This document shows, one piece after another, positions 57,282-64,000 of a DNA stretch of 64,000 nucleotides. The stretch is from assembly GCF_001457455.1 (NCBI RefSeq), contig NZ_LN831026.1, positions 2,294,001 through 2,358,000 of the forward strand, read 5' to 3'. The position numbers were made by a program, and so were the translations under genes. This DNA is from Corynebacterium diphtheriae. Lineage in GTDB: Bacteria; Actinomycetota; Actinomycetes; Mycobacteriales; Mycobacteriaceae. Every line of letters starts with the position of its first letter. Position 1 is the stretch's first letter. The notes beneath the pieces were generated by a model, which was not told the DNA's origin, made no database searches, and saw nothing but the letters and a program-made list of their open reading frames with translations.

Positions 57282-57330
57282 GGTTACTCATGTAACTAAC
57301 CATAGTACCAAAGACGCCACCCGACAATAA
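57282..57330 (-). promoter_or_regulatory. Promoter and operator of the GntR-ABC operon
   Basis: TTATTG (57330-57325) and TACTAT (57307-57302) are 17 nt apart on the minus strand. Immediately downstream, TTAGTTAC-ATGA-GTAACCAA is an inverted repeat with perfect GTTAC/GTAAC arms, well placed as a YtrA-type operator. Confidence 0.6.
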
Positions 57331-57498
57331 AAGTGACCACGCACACCACAAAAGAACCCAGCACCCCAAAAGAAAAGCACATTTAGCCAGCCGTTTTACC
57401 GTGGCGTATCGACGTACCCCCCTCACATACGGCACACTGGATAACCAGAACCCACAAAATAAATTATTTAGAACAATGAAACGGACAGCACAGGAGCC

Positions 57499-58854
57499 AT
57501 GCTTGAACGCACACAGGTCTTCGTCGACACCTCATATTTACTCGCGAGCTTTTATAACTCGTGGGAAATCGGCGCTCGCGCACAATTAGAAATCGATCTA
57601 CCTGAGGTCGTGGCCACCTTGGGCAACATGATCCACAACCAACTCGGCCAACCAGTACACCGCCAATTCTGGTACGACGGCATCCCAGAATCCGGCCCAC
57701 ACCGCTACCAGCGGGCACTGCGCACATGCGACGGAGTGCAACTTCGCGCAGGTCAACTCATTGAATGGGGCGAACGACGCACCCAAAAAGCCGTCGATAC
57801 CCGCCTCGTAGCCGACATGGTCCTCGCCGGCGTGCGCCGAGAATTTACCGACATCGTCCTCGTCTCCGGCGACGCCGACATGATCCCCGGCGTCCAAGAA
57901 GCAGTCAACGCCGGCGTCCGCGTCCACCTCTACGGATTCGGATGGGACTCCATGAGCTCGGCCCTCCGCCACGCCTGCGACTCCACCACCATCCTAGACC
58001 CCCGAGAAGACTTCGCCGACTGCATGCAGCTCGAAATCCTCGAAGGCCCACTACCTCCCGTCGTGCGCAACCCCGACGAGGAAGGAGAAGAAGGCGAATT
58101 CCCCGCCGCAGCAGCCGAAGCCGCTGCCGACACAACAGTTACGACCGACGCAACGGACACCGAGGCAACGCCCCCAGTGCCAACACCAGAGCAGGTCGCA
58201 GAAAAAAGCCAGCGGGAAGCACCAACCGCACCCATCCCATGCCCACAGCGCCCAGGGGAACCAGCGCTATCGGAAGAAGACTGCATGGCGGAAGTCCCCG
58301 CGAAAATGCCCAAGCCAGCGGCACCTAAGCCCGGCACGCACCTGCCCGCCGAAACGCCAGCACCCGTGCCGACCGCCACGCCTGCGCCGACACCAAGCAG
58401 CAGGACGGTTCGCGTGACCTCCACCGTGGAGGAATCCCTTGAGGTGACGGTAAGCAACTCCGCAGAACCAAACGTCGAGGCAGAAGAAGCCGACACCCCA
58501 GCAACGCCACGGCCGGCACCCAACCCCTCAATGATGGCACCGCGCCGCAAGCTGCGTTCACGTTATGTACCACTGCCCAACGAGGTGTGGGCATCCGCCG
58601 GCTACCAAACGCCTTTCGACGTCGGCCAGCAGTACGCCCTCTGGTGGTTCGATAACGCAGCCACCCCTGAGCAGCGCGATTCCGCCCATCTGTTATCAGG
58701 CGGCGGGCTGCCCCCAGAGATCGATCGCCCTTTGCTCCAGTTCGCTTGCGAGACTCTCCACGAGTACACGCTGACTGAAGCGCAGCGCGTGGGGCTACGC
58801 GACGGTTTCCACTCCGGTATCCGCGGGGTTTTGATTAATAATCAGAATTCTTAA
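57499..58854 (+). CDS. NYN-domain (PIN-like ribonuclease fold) protein with C-terminal actinobacterial domain
   Basis: Residues 1-175 form a NYN domain with acidic residues positioned as in PIN-type metal-dependent nucleases: FVDTSYLL (D10), KAVDTRLVADMV and LVSGDADMIPGV. Residues about 190-350 are a disordered Pro/Ala/Glu/Thr-rich linker. The last 100 residues (RRKLRSRYVPLPNEVW...) form a separate helical domain. It may process RNA; targets are unknown. AGGAG lies unusually close (3 nt) to the ATG. It is convergent with pspA. Confidence 0.85.
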   Translation: MLERTQVFVDTSYLLASFYNSWEIGARAQLEIDLPEVVATLGNMIHNQLGQPVHRQFWYDGIPESGPHRYQRALRTCDGVQLRAGQLIEWGERRTQKAVDTRLVADMVLAGVRREFTDIVLVSGDADMIPGVQEAVNAGVRVHLYGFGWDSMSSALRHACDSTTILDPREDFADCMQLEILEGPLPPVVRNPDEEGEEGEFPAAAAEAAADTTVTTDATDTEATPPVPTPEQVAEKSQREAPTAPIPCPQRPGEPALSEEDCMAEVPAKMPKPAAPKPGTHLPAETPAPVPTATPAPTPSSRTVRVTSTVEESLEVTVSNSAEPNVEAEEADTPATPRPAPNPSMMAPRRKLRSRYVPLPNEVWASAGYQTPFDVGQQYALWWFDNAATPEQRDSAHLLSGGGLPPEIDRPLLQFACETLHEYTLTEAQRVGLRDGFHSGIRGVLINNQNS

Positions 58855-58873
58855 AACCTCTACGCAACATAGT

Positions 58874-58921
58874 AAAAAGCCTCCCTCCCCTGCAGGGTTT
58901 AACCCGCTAGGAAGGAGGCTT
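58874..58921. terminator. Bidirectional terminator between the NYN gene and pspA
   Basis: AAGCCTCCTTCC-type arms pair across the loop (AAAGCCTCC with GGAGGCTT), with an inner GGGTT/AACCC stem. A-rich and T-containing flanks suit both strands. Confidence 0.7.
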
Positions 58922-58926
58922 GAGCT

Positions 58927-59691
58927 TTATTTATCCGCTGGTGGCTCGGTTTCTTCCGAACCGGCGGGGAGCTCGCCACGCATCTGGGCGCGGATGGCAT
59001 CAAGCTTTGCACTTGCACGCATGTCACGCTCACTGGTGGTGGCTTCGATCTCATGGATGCGCTCATTCATCGAGGACTGCATGAGCTCTTGGGAGCCTAA
59101 AGCATCGGCGTAACGACGCTCAATCTTTTCCCGAATGCTGTCCATCGTGGGCACATCGCGGTCAGGATCAATGCTGTTGATCTGATCGCTTGCAGCTACG
59201 GCAGCTTCCTGCATTTTTGTCTGCTGCGCCTGGGTGGTCAGCTCATTGATCTGGGACAGCTGCTCGTGTAGGCGAGCTTCTGACTGTTTAACCTGCTGGG
59301 TTGCTTGCTCTGCGGCCTGTTCAGCTTGCTGATGCAGCGTGGTGGTCTGCTCGATCTCTGATTCCACACCCACCAGCTGCGAGGCATACACCTCGGCTGC
59401 GTTGAGGTATTTGTGCTGCTCTGCGGGGTCTGTTGCGCTGTCGCTCAGCGAGAGGGCTTGGCGGGCTTTTTCTTGGATGGACTGTTGATCCTTGAGCAGT
59501 CGATTGAGTTTCATCTGCAGCTGGTTGCGATTGCCGATCACAGAAGCTGCTTGTTGCTCGATGTCCGCATGCTGCTTTTTGGCAGCCTCGGCGGCCTGTT
59601 TGATCTGGATAACGGGATCAGCGTTTTCTTCGATCTTGTTGTCCAGTGATGCGGTTAGGTACTTCCAACCCTTGGAAAACGGATTCGGCAT
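58927..59691 (-). CDS. pspA: PspA/IM30 family envelope-stress protein
   Basis: A 254-residue, almost entirely helical protein with long Gln/Ala/Glu coiled coils (residues about 25-150), which is typical of PspA. PspA binds the inner membrane face and protects it from damage. The C-terminal SEETEPPADK tail is acidic and disordered. No pspF or pspBC is adjacent, as usual in corynebacteria. GAGGAAC precedes the ATG. Confidence 0.9.
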   Translation of the reverse strand: MPNPFSKGWKYLTASLDNKIEENADPVIQIKQAAEAAKKQHADIEQQAASVIGNRNQLQMKLNRLLKDQQSIQEKARQALSLSDSATDPAEQHKYLNAAEVYASQLVGVESEIEQTTTLHQQAEQAAEQATQQVKQSEARLHEQLSQINELTTQAQQTKMQEAAVAASDQINSIDPDRDVPTMDSIREKIERRYADALGSQELMQSSMNERIHEIEATTSERDMRASAKLDAIRAQMRGELPAGSEETEPPADK

Positions 59692-59814
59692 TGTTCCTCG
59701 ATTCTTCTACGGGACCCCCACGCGAAAGTGGGTTGGGTGCCTGCGCACAGCCTTGCCCACCAGTTTACGACGTTTTTGTATGACATGAACCAGAACAACA
59801 ATGAGATACAGGTA

Positions 59815-59838
59815 AAAGTGAACCCCCATAAGGGGGTA
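59815..59838 (-). terminator. Possible terminator after the thioredoxin gene
   Basis: ACCCCC-TTAT-GGGGGT is a short, GC-strong hairpin followed by TCACTTTT on the minus strand. Confidence 0.5.
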
Positions 59839-59861
59839 CAGCACAGGGGGTTAGCTATTTC

Positions 59862-60245
59862 TTAGAGTTCAGCACTGTCGCTTTGAGCGTTTTGCTCAGC
59901 AATCTGACGCTTCACGTCTTCCATGTCCAAGCCCTTCACCTGAGTGATCAGGTCTTCTAGAGCTGCTGGCGGCAAAGCGCCTGCCTCACGGTAGACCATG
60001 ATGCCATCGCGGAACACCATCAAGGTTGGGATGGACTGGATCTGCAAGGCCGCAGCAAGACCTTGATTTGCCTCGGTATCAAGCTTGGTAAATACGGCGT
60101 CTGGGTGGTTATCGGAGGCCTTTTCGTAGGTGGGGGCGAATGCACGGCATGGTCCGCACCAAGAAGCCCACGCGTCCACCAGCACGATGCCGTCTTTGGT
60201 AACGGTCTGCTCGAAAGTGTCTTCGGTGACGTCAATGGTTGCCAT
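59862..60245 (-). CDS. Thioredoxin
   Basis: The active site WASWCGPCRAF has C30 and C33, and the cis-proline segment is SIPTLMVF. It has 127 residues, with an acidic C-terminal tail slightly longer than E. coli thioredoxin. It reduces disulfides in the cytoplasm. I chose ATG 60245 because AAAGGAG lies 5 nt upstream; the frame is open 27 codons further without homology. The copper genes are divergent. It is not next to trxB. Confidence 0.92.
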   Translation of the reverse strand: MATIDVTEDTFEQTVTKDGIVLVDAWASWCGPCRAFAPTYEKASDNHPDAVFTKLDTEANQGLAAALQIQSIPTLMVFRDGIMVYREAGALPPAALEDLITQVKGLDMEDVKRQIAEQNAQSDSAEL

Positions 60246-60458
60246 GTATGCTCCTTTGTTAAAGTTTTTAAAGGTTTCGTGCTTCTCAACTACGGTACCC
60301 CCATTCTTATTCCCACTGGGCCTCATTACCGCAAGATCACTCGAGTTATTTTCACCTAAGACGGGGTGACATCGCGCGGGCGCGGTTTACTATCAAAACT
60401 CAAATGTGCAAATCTGTAGTCAAATTATTTAGAGCACCCAAGGAATAGAGGCGTGGAA

Positions 60459-60662
60459 ATGAAGAAAAATTACCATGTTGACGGAATGACCTGCCAGCAC
60501 TGCGTTGCATCTGTAACGGAGGAACTGCTCGAATTGCCTAGCACCCAAGGCGTTGACGTTGATCTTGAGACTGGTCGCGTAATGGTCACTGGCGAGGATT
60601 TCACGGACGCTGAGGTTAAGGCCGCTGTTGAAGAGGCTGGCTTTACTCTGCGCGAGGACTAA
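60459..60662 (+). CDS. copZ: Copper chaperone CopZ-like (HMA domain)
   Basis: This single heavy-metal-associated domain of 67 residues has the metal site MTCQHC (C12, C15) and the ferredoxin-like beta-alpha-beta pattern. It carries copper(I) to the P-type ATPase encoded 157 bp downstream. ATG 60459 has AGAGG 7 nt upstream; a GTG at 60453 is an alternative. A hairpin between the two genes could reduce read-through into copA. Confidence 0.9.
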   Translation: MKKNYHVDGMTCQHCVASVTEELLELPSTQGVDVDLETGRVMVTGEDFTDAEVKAAVEEAGFTLRED

Positions 60663-60687
60663 TCCTTGATGTAGTTCGTCGGCATTG

Positions 60688-60726
60688 AGCCCCCCTGTGT
60701 GAGATGAATTCTCCACGGGGGCTTTG
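60688..60726 (+). terminator. Terminator or attenuator between copZ and copA
   Basis: AGCCCCC-TGTG and CAC-GGGGGCT form a GC-rich stem followed by TTTGTG. It could tune copZ relative to copA expression. Confidence 0.65.
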
Positions 60727-60819
60727 TGCTGCGGAATGAAGTGTTTACGCACATTGTTATTGTTTGGTAAGCCTAGTGATAATGTGCACCAATAAATTGC
60801 GATACCAGAAGGTGGCTCA

Positions 60820-63051
60820 ATGACCAACGCCGCAGTAGAGATAGATTTCGGTGTGACGGGCATGACGTGTACGTCGTGTTCGGCGCGTGTGGAGCGCAAG
60901 CTCAACAAGGTTGCGGGTGTGGAGGCTACGGTCAACTACGCGACAGAGACGGCATCAGTACGCTACGATCCGGCGTCGACAACGCCCGCGCAGCTTATCG
61001 ACGTCATCCGCGGAGCTGGTTACGATGCCTTCGAGGTCGCCGAGACTGAGCCCGCTACCGCAGAACCCAGCGATACCGCACGTGATCACCACGCTGAGGA
61101 GCTCAAGACCCGCTTAATCTATTCCGCAATCTTGGCTCTACCAGTTTTTTTGATGTCTATGTTTGGTCAGCTGCAGTTTAACAACTGGCAGTGGCTGGCC
61201 TTTGCGCTCGCGTCACCGGTGTATTTCTGGGGTGGCTGGCCATTCCACCGCGCTACACTGCGTAACCTCCGCCATGGTTCATTCACCATGGACACCCTAA
61301 TCTCCTTGGGCACGTCGGCTGCGTATCTGTGGTCGGTGTGGGCCTTGTTTATCGGCAATGCCGGCGATCCAGCTATGCGTATGCACATGAGTTTTACAGC
61401 TCATGCTCATGGTGGCATGGACGAGATTTATCTTGAATCGGCCGCCATGGTGATTGTGTTCTTGCTGCTGGGGCGCTGGTTTGAAACTCGTGCGAAGGGG
61501 CGAAGCGGGGAGGCGCTACGTTCCCTGCTTAACCTTGGGGCGAAGGATGCCGCCATTATTCGCGATAACCGTGAGGTGCGCATACCCATTCAATCGCTGC
61601 AGGTAGGCGACGTTTTTGTGGTGCGCCCTGGTGAGAAGATCGCCACGGATGGTGTGGTCGTTGAGGGCACTTCCGCTGTGGATCAGTCGATGATCACCGG
61701 CGAGTCGGTTCCTGTGGAAGTTGCTCAAGGTTCTCACGTTACCGGTGCAACAATGAACACCTCTGGGCGTTTGCTGGTCACTGCCCAGCGCGTGGGTGCC
61801 GACACCACCCTAGCTGCCATGGGGCGGTTGGTTGCTGAGGCGCAGTCGAATAAAGCGCCGGTGCAAAAACTGGTGGATAAGATTTCTCAGATCTTTGTTC
61901 CCGCAGTGATCGTTATTTCTTTGATCACGCTGGCGGTTCACCTCGCCACGGGGTCTGCTACTGCCGACGCGTTCGCAGCCGCAGTAGCCGTGCTGATTAT
62001 TGCTTGTCCTTGTGCGCTGGGTCTTGCTACCCCTACCGCATTGTTGGTGGGTACGGGCCGTGGTGCTCAAATGGGTTTGGTCATCAAAGGCCCTGAGGTG
62101 TTGGAGCAGGCACGAAACATCGACACGGTGGTGTTGGATAAAACTGGCACGATCACCACTGGCGATATGCAGGTTCGCAATGTTTATGGCCATTCTGGTT
62201 GGCAAGAACAAGATGTGCTGCGCTTGGCGGGTGCTGTGGAGCAGGCTTCGGAGCACCCTATTGCTCGTGCGATCGCGGCGGCAGCTGTGGCTCAGACTCG
62301 TACCGGCACGTTGCCTAAGGTGACAGACTTTAATAATCAGGCAGGTCATGGTGTTGCTGGCACCGTGGAGGATCACCGCGTGTGGGTAGGTCGCCCAGCC
62401 GACGACGAGGCCACGCAGCAGGTCAAGACCGCGGAAAATGAGGGTGCTACGTGTGTGGTGGTGCGTATCGACGACCACCTCGCTGGTGTGATCAGCGTGC
62501 GTGACACTGTGAAAGAGCACGCTCGACTCAGCGTAGAAAAACTCACCGCTATGGGGCTTACTCCGGTGCTGTTAACTGGCGATAACGCCGGTGCCGCCGC
62601 CGCAGTTGCCCGCGAGGTGGGCATTCCTGCCGACCGTGTGATTTCCGGTGTGCTTCCAGAAAACAAAGTCCAAACGGTCGAACAGCTGCAACGCGAAGGC
62701 CGCGTGGTTGCCATGGTTGGCGATGGCGTGAATGATGCAGCGGCCCTAACCCAAGCCGATTTGGGTCTTGCAATGGGTGCTGGAACCGACGTGGCCATCG
62801 AGGCTTCCGACATCACCATCATGAACAATGATCCGCGTTCCATCGCCAATGCGATCAATCTCTCACGACGCAGTTTGCGCACCATCAAAGGCAACCTGTT
62901 CTGGGCTTTTGCATATAACGTGATACTTATTCCAGTGGCTGCGTTAGGCCTGCTTAACCCTATGTTCGCAGGAGCTGCAATGGCGCTAAGTTCAGTGTTC
63001 GTGGTGACTAATTCGCTTCGTCTTCGCAGCGTACGCAGCGTATTTTCCTAG
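60820..63051 (+). CDS. copA: Copper-exporting P1B-type ATPase
   Basis: The N-terminal HMA domain has MTCTSC (C17, C20). The membrane CPC motif (IIACPCALGLATPTALLVG), phosphorylation site DKTGT, SEHPIA (the HP dipeptide) and hinge GDGVNDAA are all present. Eight membrane helices are expected. A histidine-bearing loop (MHMSFTAHAHGG) faces outside near helix 2-3. The 743-residue length is standard. It pumps copper(I) out and, with copZ, gives copper tolerance, for example inside phagocytes. AGAAGG precedes the ATG. Confidence 0.95.
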   Translation: MTNAAVEIDFGVTGMTCTSCSARVERKLNKVAGVEATVNYATETASVRYDPASTTPAQLIDVIRGAGYDAFEVAETEPATAEPSDTARDHHAEELKTRLIYSAILALPVFLMSMFGQLQFNNWQWLAFALASPVYFWGGWPFHRATLRNLRHGSFTMDTLISLGTSAAYLWSVWALFIGNAGDPAMRMHMSFTAHAHGGMDEIYLESAAMVIVFLLLGRWFETRAKGRSGEALRSLLNLGAKDAAIIRDNREVRIPIQSLQVGDVFVVRPGEKIATDGVVVEGTSAVDQSMITGESVPVEVAQGSHVTGATMNTSGRLLVTAQRVGADTTLAAMGRLVAEAQSNKAPVQKLVDKISQIFVPAVIVISLITLAVHLATGSATADAFAAAVAVLIIACPCALGLATPTALLVGTGRGAQMGLVIKGPEVLEQARNIDTVVLDKTGTITTGDMQVRNVYGHSGWQEQDVLRLAGAVEQASEHPIARAIAAAAVAQTRTGTLPKVTDFNNQAGHGVAGTVEDHRVWVGRPADDEATQQVKTAENEGATCVVVRIDDHLAGVISVRDTVKEHARLSVEKLTAMGLTPVLLTGDNAGAAAAVAREVGIPADRVISGVLPENKVQTVEQLQREGRVVAMVGDGVNDAAALTQADLGLAMGAGTDVAIEASDITIMNNDPRSIANAINLSRRSLRTIKGNLFWAFAYNVILIPVAALGLLNPMFAGAAMALSSVFVVTNSLRLRSVRSVFS

Positions 63052-63084
63052 CAAAATCTATCCCCCATTATGACGTGGTAATTG

Positions 63085-63115
63085 CAAGAAACGTCACAAT
63101 CTGGTTTGTTTCTTG
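63085..63115. promoter_or_regulatory. Inverted repeat between copA and the MFS gene
   Basis: CAAGAAAC and GTTTCTTG are perfect 8-bp arms with 15 nt between. It could be an operator for the MFS gene or a weak terminator of copA. Confidence 0.35.
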
Positions 63116-63148
63116 GAAACCTTAAACCACTCATTGTAGGGAGGCAGC

Positions 63149-64000
63149 GTGCTAGACGCTCAACAAAGTCCACCACTTACCCGCAACCAGCGCCTCGACC
63201 GGTTGCCACTGAATAGTCAACACAAACGCCTCCTCGTCGGGTCCGGCCTCGGCTGGGCCCTCGACGCCATGGACGTCGGCCTGATCTCCTTCGTCATGGC
63301 AGCCCTGATCAAACACTGGGGACTCACCCACGGCCAAACATCCGTACTAGCATCAGCAGGATTCGTCGGCATGGCCATCGGCGCCACCTTCGGCGGCCTC
63401 CTTGCAGACAAGTGGGGGCGTCGCAACGTATTCGCCCTCACCCTCCTCGTCTACGGACTTGCCACCGGCGCCTCCGCGCTAGCCGGTGGCCTCGCTGTAT
63501 TGATCGTGCTGCGATTCATCGTCGGACTTGGCCTCGGCGCCGAACTCCCCGTGGCCTCCACCCTCGTCTCCGAATTCGCACCACTGCGCCACCGCGGCCG
63601 CCTCGTCGTCATCCTCGAAGCCTTCTGGGCCGTCGGCTGGATCCTCGCCGCCATCATCGGCGCCTTCGTCGTCTCCGCCTCCGACTCCGGCTGGCGCTGG
63701 GCGCTCGTCCTAGGCTGTGTGCCCGCTCTCTACTCCGCCTACGTGCGCAGCTCACTACCCGAATCTGTACGCTTCCTCGAAGCCCGCGGCCGCCACGACG
63801 AAGCCGAAGCCGCCGTCCAACAATTCGAAAAAGCCAGCGCAACCATCCCCGACACCCCCGTCATCGCAACCGAAGACCCCGCCGACCAAGCAGACTCCAT
63901 CTTCGCCCCCAACATGCGCCGCCGCACCTTCGGCCTATGGACAGTCTGGTTCTGCATCAACCTGTCCTACTACGGGGCATTCATCTGGATCCCATCCCTG
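63149..64000 (+). CDS. MFS transporter, NiaP/AAHS-like, N-terminal 284 residues (window edge)
   Basis: The frame is open from GTG 63149 (GGGAGG 4 nt upstream) to the end of the window. The first helix, GSGLGWALDAMDVGLISF, and loop LADKWGRRNVF, then GLGLGAELPVASTLVSEF, fit the sugar/organic-acid:H+ family that includes the niacin transporter NiaP. A nicotinate substrate would fit the NAD genes in this window but is only a guess. About six helices are visible; the C-terminal half lies outside. Confidence 0.85.
   Translation, partial: MLDAQQSPPLTRNQRLDRLPLNSQHKRLLVGSGLGWALDAMDVGLISFVMAALIKHWGLTHGQTSVLASAGFVGMAIGATFGGLLADKWGRRNVFALTLLVYGLATGASALAGGLAVLIVLRFIVGLGLGAELPVASTLVSEFAPLRHRGRLVVILEAFWAVGWILAAIIGAFVVSASDSGWRWALVLGCVPALYSAYVRSSLPESVRFLEARGRHDEAEAAVQQFEKASATIPDTPVIATEDPADQADSIFAPNMRRRTFGLWTVWFCINLSYYGAFIWIPSL

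Overview
The window looks like chromosome from a Corynebacterium of the C. diphtheriae group (C. diphtheriae, C. ulcerans or C. pseudotuberculosis). The evidence is gene content and order: the HrrSA haem-sensing pair, a class E housekeeping sortase of the SrtF type next to a UhpT-like hexose-phosphate transporter, a second YidC, DUF2020-type and Septum_form exported proteins, an Lsr2 homologue, and many leaderless genes whose start codon lies 6-8 nt after a TAnnnT -10 box. The species is an inference; no database was searched.

Layout. 1-2055 is the N-terminal part of a type I restriction HsdR subunit cut by the window edge, followed by about 730 bp without a convincing gene. 2787-6790 is a glpD-glpF-glpK glycerol operon. 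6986-10947 holds a fused PlsC/HAD-like protein, a Cof-type HAD phosphatase and serS. 11072-17941 holds a GntR/UTRA regulator, a Septum_form membrane protein, a zincin, a DUF4143 ATPase, a histidine phosphatase, pheA, an amidase and a CPBP protein. norB follows (quinol nitric oxide reductase), then a cell-wall LCP transferase, a Na+/alanine symporter, an OatA-like acyltransferase, DUF5926, a glycerophosphodiesterase and ldh.

28447-32187 is an NAD de novo module: an NrtR-family regulator (NdnR) divergent from overlapping nadA-nadB-nadC, with a short NadB. Next come msrA and sodA (divergent oxidative-stress genes), an FMN reductase, a GT87 mannosyltransferase, a TM0106-type nuclease, DUF6474, lsr2, hrrA/hrrS, a lipoprotein, uhpT, a 50-residue gene plus srtF, yidC2 overlapping a TetR gene, a GlsB-type protein, a universal stress protein, a 45-residue gene and an RluA-type pseudouridine synthase.

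49240-54475 is a complete rRNA operon on the minus strand (16S-23S-5S, no tRNA in the spacer) with a recognisable promoter, BoxA-like leader motifs and a strong terminator. Beyond it lie a GntR-ABC-permease operon, an NYN-domain protein, pspA, thioredoxin, a copper chaperone with a copper P-type ATPase, and the start of an MFS transporter.

The most notable non-coding signals are: (i) two about 97-bp, nearly palindromic copies of a MITE-like repeat (21738-21835 and 27020-27115); (ii) two divergent gene pairs whose start codons share one CATG; (iii) two cases where the TAG stop of one gene is the first half of the -10 box of the next; (iv) 10-bp phased ATGCCC repeats over the ldh promoter; (v) a likely autoregulatory NdnR operator; and (vi) palindromes at the TetR, GntR-ABC and universal-stress-protein promoters. 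None of the protein genes forms an obviously undescribed system.
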